Shown: positions 5,621 through 13,954, counted from the first letter of the stretch. The stretch: DNA of 14,057 bases from Clostridiales bacterium (GCA_031269415.1 JAISZF010000188.1:1-14057); one strand, 5' to 3'. Notes: a model not told the origin generated them from the sequence alone. Program-made: numbers and translations.

Positions 5621-6986
5621 TATTATAGCTGATATCCTGAACCAACCCGGACAAAGCCTTGATGTCATACGGATACTCGCCGTTTTCCACCCAATCGCCG
5701 AAGAGATTGCACAGGATGCGGCGGAAGTACTCATGCCTCGTGTAGGACATGAAACTGCGGGAGTCCGTAAGCATGCCCAGAAATCCGCCCAGCAGCCCCC
5801 GGCTGGCCAGACTGGTTATCTGGCTTTCCATACCCTGTTTTGTGTCGTTGAACCACCAAGCGCTGCCGTGCTGCACGCGGTTTACGATACCGCTTTTCGG
5901 AAAACACCCCGCTATTGACTGCAGAATCGCGTCGTCATTGGGGTTCAATGAATAGAGTATAGTCTTAGGCAGCGCGTCGTCCCGTTCCAGCCTATCCAGC
6001 AGCGCCGCCAGACAGCAGCCGTTCTCTCCGCCGCCTATCGCGTCAAACCCCGTGTCGGGTCCCAATTTTTTTAGATAACCGCTGTTCAGATTTCGCGTCG
6101 CGCTGAAATGCAGTTGCATAACCCAGCCGCGCTTCGAGTACTGTTCGCCCAGAAAGACAAGCAAAGCCGTTTTATACGCCTCAATTTCATCCCCGCTCAA
6201 CGTTTCCCCGTTCAGCGCCTTCTTAAAGATGGCGTCCGTGTTCCCTTCGGCGTAAGGTATGTAGTCCAGCCCGTGATCAGAGGCGCGGCAGCCCAGCGCG
6301 TCAAAATAATCCAGCCTCTTTTCCAGCGCGGCAAACAGATCGTCCAAAACCCTTATCTCAATATCAGCGGAAGCGCCCAACTTTTCCAGATAAGCCCTGA
6401 AATCCGGCTTTTCAATATTTATGGCTTTATCAGGCCGGAACGCGGGCACAACCTTTGTTTTGAAATCCGCGTCTGAAGCGATAACCTTATGCCATTCAAG
6501 GGAATCCGCCGGGTCGTCGGTCGTGGCTATGGCTTTCACGTCAGACCGCGTGATAATACCGCGCACGGACATATCGGAGTTAGCCAGCTTTTCATTGCAG
6601 ATATTCCAAATCTCCTCAGCGGTGTCCGGCGACAGCACCAGATCGCAGCCGAAGTATCTCCGCAGCTCCAAATGCGCCCAGTGGTAAACCGGGTTGCCTA
6701 TGGCCTTTGGCAGAGTTCTGGCGAATGCCGCAAATTTTTCATAGTCGGAGGCGCTGCCCGTAACCCTTTCCTCGGTCTCGCCGTTAGCGCGCATCAACCG
6801 CCACTTATAATGATCTCCGCCCAGCCAGGCTTGCGTTATATTCTCAAAACGGCGATCCTTCGCGATCTCTTCCGGGCTCACATGGCAATGGTAGTCGATA
6901 ACAGGCATAGAAGCCGCGTATTCGTGAAACAGCGTTTTCGCGGTTTCGCTGTTCAGCAGAAAGTCCTTAACCATAAACGCTTTCAT
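5595..6986 (-). CDS. uxaC: Glucuronate/galacturonate isomerase (uronate isomerase)
   Basis: 463 residues, close to the usual 466-470 of UxaC, a member of the amidohydrolase superfamily. It isomerises D-glucuronate to fructuronate and D-galacturonate to tagaturonate. The metal motif HxH is at His33 and His35 (VIDYHCHVSPEEIA). Other family blocks are RRFENITQAWLGGDHYKWR, ATTDDPADSLEWH, VVPAFRPDKA, VMQLHFSATRNLN, YSLNPNDDAILQSI, VQHGSAWWFNDTKQGME and LTDSRSFMSYTRHEYFRRI. The ATG at 6986 is preceded by GAGGGGG at a 7-nt distance. The frame is open further upstream into the lipoprotein gene but without similarity. The gene starts 22 bp after the DUF3048 gene. Its 3' end appears twice, once here and once 121 bp further along. 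Confidence 0.96.
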   Translation of the reverse strand: MKAFMVKDFLLNSETAKTLFHEYAASMPVIDYHCHVSPEEIAKDRRFENITQAWLGGDHYKWRLMRANGETEERVTGSASDYEKFAAFARTLPKAIGNPVYHWAHLELRRYFGCDLVLSPDTAEEIWNICNEKLANSDMSVRGIITRSDVKAIATTDDPADSLEWHKVIASDADFKTKVVPAFRPDKAINIEKPDFRAYLEKLGASADIEIRVLDDLFAALEKRLDYFDALGCRASDHGLDYIPYAEGNTDAIFKKALNGETLSGDEIEAYKTALLVFLGEQYSKRGWVMQLHFSATRNLNSGYLKKLGPDTGFDAIGGGENGCCLAALLDRLERDDALPKTILYSLNPNDDAILQSIAGCFPKSGIVNRVQHGSAWWFNDTKQGMESQITSLASRGLLGGFLGMLTDSRSFMSYTRHEYFRRILCNLFGDWVENGEYPYDIKALSGLVQDISYNNTAAFFGF

Positions 6987-7008
6987 ATTAAATCCCCCTC
7001 GTAAATTA

Positions 7009-8097
7009 CTATTCAATACTAACCGCCGTATCCGGCGAAACAACACAGATCCAAGTCTTCCCTCTGTTGAAATACAGATCGCTTCCGTCTTTGTTATACC
7101 AGCGCGTAGGCGTTTCATGCGAGTCTTTTTTCCATATCAAAGGCACGCTGCCGCCGTTTGTGATAAACAGCCCCTCGCCTTCGCCTACCACATCCACATC
7201 CCTGCGGCCCGCGGTATCCCCCGCTATAACCTTCACAGGAGCGTATTGAATGAGTAGATTCTCGACAGACAGGCGCTCATTTGTTTCCGCGTCGATCCGC
7301 GGCTTCCCGTCTGTGGATATATAGTATAGGCCGTCCAGATACTCGAAAGACGACTCATACCCCTGGGCGAACGCGACGGAAATGAACGCGGCCCCTGCGG
7401 ATTCCGCGGGAACAGTCTGCTCATCGTAGAATAAAAACCCAGCATTCAACCCCTCGCGCATTTCCGGACGGAACTCAAATCTCTCCCGAGCCTGCCTGAT
7501 AAGCTCCTCACCCGTATACGAACTGTGTTCAAACATGCCCGGAACATTGGCGCGTTCAGGATCCCTCCAGAATGTTTCCGAAAGCTTCATCCCATCCAAA
7601 GCGGCGATGCCGGTTTCTTCCAACGCGTCATAAGCCTGCGGGCTGCCCCCGTGGTGGACGAAGATCGCGTCATAATCCATGGCGAAATCCAGAAAATAAT
7701 GACGCGCGCTTCTGACGGGCCCGATCTTCTGTGTGTCAAAATCATGGAAGATCGCTATGATGCGCGTAATATTTCCTTCAGCCAAAACCTCATAGCAGAT
7801 GGCGGCCTGGCCGATGCCGCTCTGCGGAAGGGCCTTGTGGTGATTGTTGATTACAACCGCGACCGGCCGGCTGTTAACAACGGATTCATTAGTGTTTAAA
7901 CCGGTCAAAGGGTCGGTAAAGGCTGGTATGTCCTTTGCCTTAACCGGAACAAAAGTACTGGCCGGCTTTGACCCGGTGTCGTCGGCGGATCGTTCCTGAA
8001 CATTCCGCGGTTCTTCGGAATGTTCGATGTATCTCGCCGACGAGCACGCCGTACACAGATATAATGTCAATATTATCAGCGGCGCGCGTTTACGCAT
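7009..8097 (-). CDS. DUF3048 (YerB-like) putative lipoprotein
   Basis: 362 residues of the DUF3048/YerB family, extracellular lipoproteins of Firmicutes whose biochemical function is not established. The N-terminus MRKRAPLIILTLYLCTACSS looks like a lipoprotein signal peptide with Cys18 as likely lipidation site; position -3 is Cys rather than Leu, so the lipobox is imperfect. After a polar linker the N-terminal DUF3048 domain starts at DPLTGLNTN and contains RPVAVVINNHHKALPQSGI, CYEVLAEGNITRIIAIFHD, KIGPVRSARHYFLD and DAIFVHHGGSPQAYD. The smaller C-terminal DUF3048 domain includes VIAGDTAGRRDVDVVGEGEG and GGSVPLIWKKDS, where W and K are typical. The ATG at 8097 has GGAG 7 nt upstream and lies 15 bp after dgkA. 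Position between dgkA and uxaC is not the usual setting. Confidence 0.9.
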   Translation of the reverse strand: MRKRAPLIILTLYLCTACSSARYIEHSEEPRNVQERSADDTGSKPASTFVPVKAKDIPAFTDPLTGLNTNESVVNSRPVAVVINNHHKALPQSGIGQAAICYEVLAEGNITRIIAIFHDFDTQKIGPVRSARHYFLDFAMDYDAIFVHHGGSPQAYDALEETGIAALDGMKLSETFWRDPERANVPGMFEHSSYTGEELIRQARERFEFRPEMREGLNAGFLFYDEQTVPAESAGAAFISVAFAQGYESSFEYLDGLYYISTDGKPRIDAETNERLSVENLLIQYAPVKVIAGDTAGRRDVDVVGEGEGLFITNGGSVPLIWKKDSHETPTRWYNKDGSDLYFNRGKTWICVVSPDTAVSIE

Positions 8098-8112
8098 GTT
8101 ATCTCTCCAAGC

Positions 8113-8481
8113 TCACATGATGATATTAATCAGTCTCTTTAAAAATACCGCCGCCCCCACGGCAGCCGCGTTAACGGCTGTAATAAGTACCGCGCCGGCC
8201 GCCGCGTCTTTGGCGGCCTTTGCCAATGGATGAATCTCTTCCCCCGCGAATAGATCCACAACGGATTCAATAGCCGTATTTATCAATTCCGCGGATAATA
8301 CCATCGCGATTGAGATAGATACGCAAATAAACTCAATAACGCTTATCTTCAGCCATATGGCCAAACCCAAAGCGCAAACGGCGGCGTATAAATGTATCTT
8401 GAAATTGCGTTCGTTCTTAAGGGTTTCCACTATTCCCGATAAAGCGTATTTAAAACTGCGCGGCAGATTAGGGTTTTTCAT
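8113..8481 (-). CDS. dgkA: Diacylglycerol/undecaprenol kinase
   Basis: A 122-aa integral membrane kinase of the DgkA family. In Gram-positives it mainly phosphorylates undecaprenol to recycle the cell-wall lipid carrier. Visible motifs are ETLKNERNFKIH (residues 19-30, with Glu24 and Asn26), then the catalytic SAELINTAIESVVDL (63-77, with Glu65, Asn68 and Glu72), then AKDAAAGAVLI (90-100). Hydrophobic helices lie at about 31-47, 49-64 and 94-115. The ATG at 8481 overlaps the ybeY stop (ATGA) and gives the usual length; the frame extends 15 codons further upstream, but that part is inside ybeY and unlike the family. A GGCGGG element precedes the start. Confidence 0.94.
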   Translation of the reverse strand: MKNPNLPRSFKYALSGIVETLKNERNFKIHLYAAVCALGLAIWLKISVIEFICVSISIAMVLSAELINTAIESVVDLFAGEEIHPLAKAAKDAAAGAVLITAVNAAAVGAAVFLKRLINIIM

Positions 8482-8936
8482 CGCGGCAGGCCCGCCTTTA
8501 TGAGAATTTTCTCCTGTAAGCCGCACATCTCTTCCTCTCCTTCAGGGGTAATATGATCGTACCCCATTAAATGCAGCATGCTGTGGGCGGTCAGGAAGCC
8601 GAGTTCACGCGCGAAACTGTGACCGTACTCCTCCGCCTGATCCGCCGCCCGCTCCACGGAAATCACAATATCACCTATGGCGGCTTGTCCCGTATCCGGC
8701 CATTCCCGCCACGAGCCGTACATCGGGAACGAGAGGACATCCGTACCGCTGTCTATATGCCTGTATCGAAGGTTTAACCCGCGGATAGCCTCGGCGTCCG
8801 TGAACGTCACGCTTATTTCCGCCGCGCGGTTAAACCCCGCCGCCAGCTTCAGGCTTTCCTCAATAATACCCTCCAGAACAGGCTCATATTCTGTCATGTC
8901 ACAATCAGTCTCATTTGAAAAATACACCTTAGCCAT
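8478..8936 (-). CDS. ybeY: Endoribonuclease YbeY (16S rRNA maturation/ribosome quality control)
   Basis: 152 residues of the UPF0054/YbeY metallo-endoribonuclease family, which acts in 16S rRNA 3'-end maturation and 70S quality control. Conserved parts are LNLRYRHIDSGTDVLSFPM (residues 54-72, family pattern LN..YR..d..TDVLSFp), AIGDIVIS (86-93), ELGFLTAHSMLHLMGYDHIT (111-130). The three zinc-ligand histidines His118, His122 and His128 are present in H-x3-H-x5-H spacing. The residue after the first His is Ser119, where most family members have Gly. The ATG overlaps the pgpH stop by one base (TGATG), and the stop overlaps the dgkA start. This phoH-pgpH-ybeY-dgkA order is standard in Firmicutes. 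Confidence 0.96.
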   Translation of the reverse strand: MAKVYFSNETDCDMTEYEPVLEGIIEESLKLAAGFNRAAEISVTFTDAEAIRGLNLRYRHIDSGTDVLSFPMYGSWREWPDTGQAAIGDIVISVERAADQAEEYGHSFARELGFLTAHSMLHLMGYDHITPEGEEEMCGLQEKILIKAGLPR

Positions 8937-11200
8937 CAGGCGGTCGAGGCCTCGCCTGTCGCCGGCGAAGATGGGATCTCCCGCGCGTCCAATTTGGGGT
9001 ATTCGATCCGCTCGTGATACATGCCCTTAAATACCCTCAAAAACGCTTTGGTGATCAGATCCAAATCCTTTATGGTCAAGCCGGAGTCTAAGAGCTGCCC
9101 GTCGTCCAGTTTAGCCTTTATCAGGCGTTTTATATCAATTTCTATTTCATTAAAATCCTTAAAACCCTTTTTCACGGATCTTATAGCCGCCTCTATTGTG
9201 TCGGCCATCATTAAGATAGCTGTTTCTTTGCTCTGCGGTATGATATACGGATAACGGAAATCACTTTCATTCACCTCTTCGCCCTCCGGGCAGGCGTCCT
9301 TGGCCTTGCAGTAGAAGTATTGAATAATCGTGGTTCCATGGTGCTGCACAATAAAATCCTTAACGGCTTGCGGCAGCTTATATTTATCGGCGAGTTCTAT
9401 GCCGTACCGGACATGATCCACGATAATATTGACGCTCTCTAGCGGCGTCAGCCCGTTATGGGGATTATCAGCCGCTAGGTTCTGATTCTCCGCGAAAAAA
9501 TGCGCGTTCCTCATCTTACCGATATCATGGTAATAGCCGCCCACGCGAACGAGGTTCGCGTCCGCGCCGATCTCATACGCGGCGGTTTCCGCCAGATTAG
9601 CCACTACCAAACTGTGGTGATACGTGCCCGGAGCTTCTATTATCAGTCTGCGCAGCAGCGTGTTATTGAGGTTTGTCAGGTCAAGCAGTTTAATATTGGT
9701 AATAACCCCGAAGAAAGCCTCCCAAAACGGCAGACTGCCTAAGCAGACGATAACCGCGAATATGCCGTTGCCCGCCGCGTATCCGGCGCTGATAAGAACA
9801 TTTTGCGAATAGGTGCGCTGAAAAAAGAACGAAATCAGAAACATCAGCGCGAAATTCAAGGCCGCCGCCAGGATACCCACGATAAAAACCTGATTGCGTT
9901 CAGTGCTGTATTTGGACAGTAGCGATATGGCCAGCCCCGCCGAGGCAAAGAACACAAAAAACTCAATGCCTCCGTTATAGATCAGCATAGCGGCTATTGT
10001 AACGAAGATATTTAGAACAATGCTGAGGCGCAGATCAATCAGCATAGCCGCGAGCATGGTGAAGATCAGTATGGGAAGGAACTGATACGGCACGTTTATG
10101 AGCAGACGCACGGCGATTATTATAACCACGTAAACAGTAAACAGCAGAGCGGCTTCTTTCTTATGCCTGAACAATTTCTCGCAGAATATCCGCATATAAA
10201 CAAAACACAGTATAAACAGGATAGCTTCCAGAACAATAGCGGCAATCACGGGAATTATAGTATTTTGAAGTCCGTCCGATATATAACCCAGCGTTTCAAG
10301 CAGCGCGTACGCCTCCGCCGAAATAATCTGGCCCTCGTCCACAATTGTCTGGCCCTGCTTAAGCTCAACGACCGTGTAGTGCGAGGCGATTTCCTGCCTG
10401 GCCGCGGCGGTGACCGCTTCGTTCACCACATAGTTGGGCATCAGGAAAGACGACGCGATCTGATAGCCGATATTCCTCATATCGCTTGTGATATCTATTT
10501 CAGACAGCGCGTCCTGTATGTTCAGCAGGCTCTTAGCGTCCACCTCTTGGACGCCCATTTCCAGAACGTCCTTTAGTGATTGCAGTGTCGCCTGTTTGAG
10601 TGTTTCATAGTGCTCGTCGTCCATATTGAGCAATAATCGGCTTTGCGCGTCGGAAAGAGTCAGTTGCAGTTTATCGAGCTGCTCCATCGCCGTAAGCGGC
10701 ATAAGCGGATCGTTCGCGCCCGCTGAAACTCCAATGATTGTCCGCTCCTTATTTTCACTGATCTCGAACAAGAGGTTGTCCGTCTCCGCGGGCGCGGACG
10801 GTTCCACGGTTTCCGGCGCGGCGTTGTTCTCGGCGGCCTCACGTTCCGCTTCGGCCTCTTCTTCCAGCTCCGATAGATAAACATCTCGTATTGAGTCCAG
10901 TTTTACAAATAGATCCGAAACATTATTGATTATCTGTTCATCAATACTGGTATCCCTTTTAAGCACGGGTTTCATGTCTATCGCGGCCTTTTCCGCTTCC
11001 AAGCGATTCCTTTCAGTCGCGATTGTGTTCTCAACATTCCGGGTAGCTTTAAACCGTCTATCCGATACGTCGCCCGCTTTCAGGCTGTATCCATACTGGG
11101 TATACGCGCCGGTCGCCGTACAGAATGCCGTTATGGCGAACGCTATGACTAACAGAGCTAGGTTGAGGAAGAAATTTTCGCTCCTTTTCTGTTTCGGCAT
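8936..11200 (-). CDS. pgpH: 7TM-HD cyclic-di-AMP phosphodiesterase (PgpH/YqfF)
   Basis: 754 residues with the full 7TMR-HD architecture: an N-terminal membrane helix (10-30), a large extracytoplasmic region (about 35-310) with an acidic E/A-rich insert at 110-140, seven predicted membrane helices (about 313-500), and a cytoplasmic HD phosphohydrolase domain. The HD domain begins at LLRRLIIEAPGTYHHSLVVA (515-534), has His558-Asp559 in VGGYYHDIGKM, HNGLTPLESVNIIVDHVRYG (581-600), VQHHGTT, and Asp667 in MMADTIEAAIRS. PgpH hydrolyses c-di-AMP to 5'-pApA, so it controls potassium and envelope homeostasis. AGGAGGTG at a good distance precedes the ATG at 11200. It follows phoH by 25 bp. Confidence 0.95.
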   Translation of the reverse strand: MPKQKRSENFFLNLALLVIAFAITAFCTATGAYTQYGYSLKAGDVSDRRFKATRNVENTIATERNRLEAEKAAIDMKPVLKRDTSIDEQIINNVSDLFVKLDSIRDVYLSELEEEAEAEREAAENNAAPETVEPSAPAETDNLLFEISENKERTIIGVSAGANDPLMPLTAMEQLDKLQLTLSDAQSRLLLNMDDEHYETLKQATLQSLKDVLEMGVQEVDAKSLLNIQDALSEIDITSDMRNIGYQIASSFLMPNYVVNEAVTAAARQEIASHYTVVELKQGQTIVDEGQIISAEAYALLETLGYISDGLQNTIIPVIAAIVLEAILFILCFVYMRIFCEKLFRHKKEAALLFTVYVVIIIAVRLLINVPYQFLPILIFTMLAAMLIDLRLSIVLNIFVTIAAMLIYNGGIEFFVFFASAGLAISLLSKYSTERNQVFIVGILAAALNFALMFLISFFFQRTYSQNVLISAGYAAGNGIFAVIVCLGSLPFWEAFFGVITNIKLLDLTNLNNTLLRRLIIEAPGTYHHSLVVANLAETAAYEIGADANLVRVGGYYHDIGKMRNAHFFAENQNLAADNPHNGLTPLESVNIIVDHVRYGIELADKYKLPQAVKDFIVQHHGTTIIQYFYCKAKDACPEGEEVNESDFRYPYIIPQSKETAILMMADTIEAAIRSVKKGFKDFNEIEIDIKRLIKAKLDDGQLLDSGLTIKDLDLITKAFLRVFKGMYHERIEYPKLDAREIPSSPATGEASTA

Positions 11201-11225
11201 TAAATCACCTCCTTGTGCTCAGGGA

Positions 11226-12245
11226 TTATTCATTATGTCTGGATTTCCCGCCGCCCTGACGTTTGTGTAACAGGATCCGGTTTTTCCTGTACGCTTCCTT
11301 GGCGGAGTATTTTTCGTACGCGTTGATAATCCTCTGCACCAGCGGATGCCTTACCACATCCTTCGCCGAAAGCATGCTTATGCCGATGTCTTCTATACCC
11401 TCCAAGATCTTGACGGCTTCTTTCAAACCGGACTTTTTGCCGTCGGGCAGGTCTATTTGTGTAATATCGCCGGTTATAACCGCTTTGGAGTTAAACCCGA
11501 TACGCGTGAGGAACATCTTCATCTGCTCCGGAGTGGTGTTCTGCGCCTCATCCAGAACAATGAAGGAATTGTCCAGCGTGCGGCCGCGCATATAAGCCAG
11601 CGGGGCCACCTCGATCAAATTCTTCTCCAAATTCTTTTGAAAAGACTCCGCGCCCATGATGTCGTTCAAGGCGTCGTAAAGCGGCCTTAAGTACGGATCG
11701 ACCTTCTGCTGGAGATCCCCCGGCAGAAACCCCAGCTTCTCGCCCGCCTCTATCGCCGGGCGCGTCAGAATAATCCTGTTCACGTTATTGTTGCGGAACG
11801 CCGTGATAGCCATAGCCATAGCCAGATACGTCTTGCCGGTCCCCGCCGGACCGACAGCTAAGACGACAGTGTTTTTACGTATCTTATCCACATAGTTCTT
11901 CTGCCCGATGGTCTTGGGTTTTACCATTCTGCCGGAAATGGTCATGCAGATGGTATCGTCCGCCAGTTTCTCTATCTCATGAAACCCCTCGTCTTCCAGC
12001 GAGGCGATTAAGTAATTGACCTGCTGTTCTTTGATCTGTTCCCCTTTTAGGGCCAAAGCCATGAGCTTTCTTATAACCGCCTCCGCTTTATCCGCACCGG
12101 TTTTTCCCATAATAACTATATTATCCCCACGGTTTACAATGTTAACCGAAAAGGCGCTTTCAATCTTGCGTATGTTCTCGTCTAATTTCCCGAATACATT
12201 GCCGATGATGCCGTTGGGCATCTCAATTTGTCTGACAGGCTCCAA
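11226..12245 (-). CDS. phoH: PhoH-like ATPase (PhoH/PhoL family)
   Basis: 339 residues. An N-terminal KH-like region (about 10-70, GNVFGKLDENIRKIESAFSV) is followed by the PhoH P-loop ATPase domain: KTIGQKNYVDKIRKNTVVLA, Walker A GPAGTGKT (132-139), ILTRPAIEAGEKLGFLPGDL (159-178), DPYLRPLYDAL, RGRTLDNSFIVLDEAQNTTP with Walker B at 228-234, VITGDITQIDLP. The role is thought to be RNA-related, linked to YbeY by constant adjacency. The start is a TTG at 12245: AAAGGAG is exactly 7 nt upstream and the next in-frame ATG, eight codons in, has no ribosome binding site and would cut the N-terminal domain. It follows yqfD by 49 bp, a gap that contains a GC-rich palindrome. Confidence 0.95.
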   Translation of the reverse strand: MEPVRQIEMPNGIIGNVFGKLDENIRKIESAFSVNIVNRGDNIVIMGKTGADKAEAVIRKLMALALKGEQIKEQQVNYLIASLEDEGFHEIEKLADDTICMTISGRMVKPKTIGQKNYVDKIRKNTVVLAVGPAGTGKTYLAMAMAITAFRNNNVNRIILTRPAIEAGEKLGFLPGDLQQKVDPYLRPLYDALNDIMGAESFQKNLEKNLIEVAPLAYMRGRTLDNSFIVLDEAQNTTPEQMKMFLTRIGFNSKAVITGDITQIDLPDGKKSGLKEAVKILEGIEDIGISMLSAKDVVRHPLVQRIINAYEKYSAKEAYRKNRILLHKRQGGGKSRHNE

Positions 12246-12276
12246 TAGGCGGCTCCTTTCGTATATTTTTAGGGGC

Positions 12277-12288
12277 GGGCGGCCGCCC
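12277..12288. repeat. Perfect 12-bp GC palindrome between yqfD and phoH
   Basis: GGGCGGCCGCCC is a perfect palindrome inside a 19-bp run that is purely G and C, in the 49-bp gap between two co-transcribed genes. As RNA on the minus strand it can form a GC hairpin directly after the yqfD stop. The sequence after it is TAAAAATATACG, with no U-tract, so it is not a standard terminator. It could be an mRNA stability or attenuation element. Confidence 0.6.
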
Positions 12289-12294
12289 CCAATG

Positions 12295-13515
12295 TCAAGT
12301 TTCCAGACTGTCCGTTATTTCCCGCGGCTGTTCTGAAATAGGCGCTTCTTTGTCAATTCGTTCGTTGGTGGTTATGAGAGCTTTTACGATCAACCTATCC
12401 GGCGTTTCCTGCAGCGCTATGCTTTTATCTATTATATCAGCGGCAAAATCAAACTCCCGTATTATACGCGCGTTTACCATTTTCTCGGCCAGCTCCCTTG
12501 CTTCCTCCACAGTGCGGGTTCGGGCCTCGGGTTGAAACTCGCGGTAGGTGTATGCCGTCCAGATTATCGGCAGAGGGTAATCCTCGCCGAAGTTGAGCTG
12601 GGTATGCCGCGCGCCGCGGATATAATTGGCGTAACCGGAGTCAGTATGAAAGAGATCGTAATTATGTCCAAAAATCTGAACGGAAAACATTTTTTTGCTA
12701 TTGCCGGTATACGTCTTTTCGTCATATGTCAGAGGCACCTCAAAGTTTATCTCATTATACATCTTTGCCCAGACTTCCGAATAGGCGTGTACCCGCTTAG
12801 TGACGGAACCGTTGTCACCCTCCGTCGTAAACTCGCCGCTTACCAGAATATCGCCCGCGCGCACCACGTCGTCACGCTTAACCATGGGCTTGCCCGCGCC
12901 CGTCACAATACTGGTTATAAGACCGTCTTTCGCCGCGACGATATTACATGGGGTCGTTTTGTCAATCACCTGTGGCGCGGGTATGGTTTCCGTTAATTGA
13001 ATGACCGCGCGCGTGCCTTTAATGTGAATGTCCAGCCATGAAATATCGTGAAAATTATTCATTAAATTAGTTTTTAACTGTTTATTATTAATTTTATATT
13101 TAAACGCGCCGATACGCAAGCCCTCATTTGCGCAAAAGGCAAGTAATTGCTCTCTCTTCACCCGGTCGTTGCCCTTTATGTCAATCAGCCAGACAAAACT
13201 AGACAGCAGGTAAATAAAAACAACAGAAAACAGGATGCCGCCCAACAGGATCTTTCGTTTCCGGTATTTATAGAAAATAAACGGAACTCCGTTTTTACTC
13301 CGTATTCTGAATTTGCATTTTGTTTTGCGCGCGCATTCCCGTAACTGCTTAAACCCTTTTACGGAAACGTTCATACTTACGCCGGAAGGCGTATATGTAA
13401 CATCCCACAGATAAATTCCCTTGTGCGCGGCCATATTGATAAACCGCTCAACGGAAAACCCTGTGACATCTATCCTAACATATCCCTTCAGGATTTGCCA
13501 CAGCCATAAAAACAT
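12295..13515 (-). CDS. yqfD: Sporulation protein YqfD
   Basis: 406 residues, the typical YqfD length. In Bacillus, yqfC-yqfD form a sigma-E-dependent pair made in the mother cell and required for efficient sporulation; the molecular role is not known. The N-terminus MFLWLWQILKGYVRIDVTGF is a family signature, and one membrane helix lies at about 88-112 (RKILLGGILFSVVFIYLLSSFVWLI). A large extracytoplasmic part follows, with GNDRVKREQLLAFCANEGLRIGAFK, NFHDISWLDIHIKGTRAVIQ, TPCNIVAAKDGLITSIVTGAGKPMVK and RAGDILVSGEF. The ATG at 13515 lies 15 bp after yqfC, with a GGTGGGG ribosome binding site. The gene is complete. Confidence 0.95.
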   Translation of the reverse strand: MFLWLWQILKGYVRIDVTGFSVERFINMAAHKGIYLWDVTYTPSGVSMNVSVKGFKQLRECARKTKCKFRIRSKNGVPFIFYKYRKRKILLGGILFSVVFIYLLSSFVWLIDIKGNDRVKREQLLAFCANEGLRIGAFKYKINNKQLKTNLMNNFHDISWLDIHIKGTRAVIQLTETIPAPQVIDKTTPCNIVAAKDGLITSIVTGAGKPMVKRDDVVRAGDILVSGEFTTEGDNGSVTKRVHAYSEVWAKMYNEINFEVPLTYDEKTYTGNSKKMFSVQIFGHNYDLFHTDSGYANYIRGARHTQLNFGEDYPLPIIWTAYTYREFQPEARTRTVEEARELAEKMVNARIIREFDFAADIIDKSIALQETPDRLIVKALITTNERIDKEAPISEQPREITDSLET

Positions 13516-13530
13516 CAGCGCCCCACCCCG

Positions 13531-13803
13531 TCACATGAACTCAACTCTCACAATTCCCCCGGTCACGGAGATGTTTTCCGATGTAACCTGTTTGAGCAGC
13601 AAATTCCGCCCCTCTATTTTTAATATACCCCTGCTGGTACTTATTCGTATCCGTTCGTCCGTATACTCCACAACGCCTTTGTAGTTCTCCAGATTCAGCT
13701 CCTCATTCCCATATAATGTAATAAGCGGCAGATTCAGCACAATCTCCTTGGGCAGGGCCAAGGCTTCCGTGATTTCCCGTTTCACTTTCTCACGCTTTCC
13801 CAA
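13531..13803 (-). CDS. yqfC: Sporulation protein YqfC
   Basis: A 90-aa YabP/YqfC-family protein. The family pattern is seen: LALPKEIVLNLPLITLYGNE (residues 16-35), then ENYKGVVEYTDERIRISTSR (39-58) and the C-terminal GRNLLLKQVTSENISVTGGI (65-84). It sits directly upstream of yqfD, as in other spore formers. The start codon is TTG at 13803; GGGGGAG lies 9 nt upstream and an in-frame TAG three codons before the TTG excludes an earlier start. It is the first gene of a minus-strand run that continues without an obvious terminator through phoH, pgpH, ybeY and dgkA. Confidence 0.92.
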   Translation of the reverse strand: MGKREKVKREITEALALPKEIVLNLPLITLYGNEELNLENYKGVVEYTDERIRISTSRGILKIEGRNLLLKQVTSENISVTGGIVRVEFM

Positions 13804-13844
13804 GGCAAACTACTCCCCCTGATATTCATTGATTTCATAGTATA

Positions 13845-13873
13845 AAGATATGCGGGCAGTGCAAAAAATATAG
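13845..13873 (-). promoter_or_regulatory. Candidate sigma-E-type promoter of yqfC
   Basis: On the minus strand CTATATT (13867-13873) and CATATCTT (13845-13852) are separated by 14 bp. This fits the mother-cell sigma-E pattern (ATATT, 13-15 bp, CATAnnnT), and sigma-E control of yqfC is known in Bacillus. It lies about 40 bp before the TTG start. No strong sigma-A promoter is visible in the same stretch, although phoH-ybeY need vegetative expression, so an internal promoter is likely elsewhere. Confidence 0.45.
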
Positions 13874-13904
13874 TCCGTTTAACATTTTTAATTGTTCACG
13901 TTCA

Positions 13905-13933
13905 TGGATATACGAGGGAATATGTGCTAAAAT
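13905..13933 (+). promoter_or_regulatory. Sigma-A-type promoter of the divergent small gene
   Basis: TGGATA (13905-13910) and TAAAAT (13928-13933) are spaced by 17 bp. The -10 is extended by TG one base upstream (TGCTAAAAT). AGGAGG follows at 13942-13947, so the leader is only a few bases long. Confidence 0.6.
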
Positions 13934-13954
13934 AGAGATACAGGAGGTGTCGGC

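Noticed and set aside
5490..5918. 142-residue plus-strand gene beginning MAVYQFIVELKLWYG
   Set aside because: Only the first 35 codons look like protein; after 5594 the frame is antisense to the conserved C-terminal part of uxaC.
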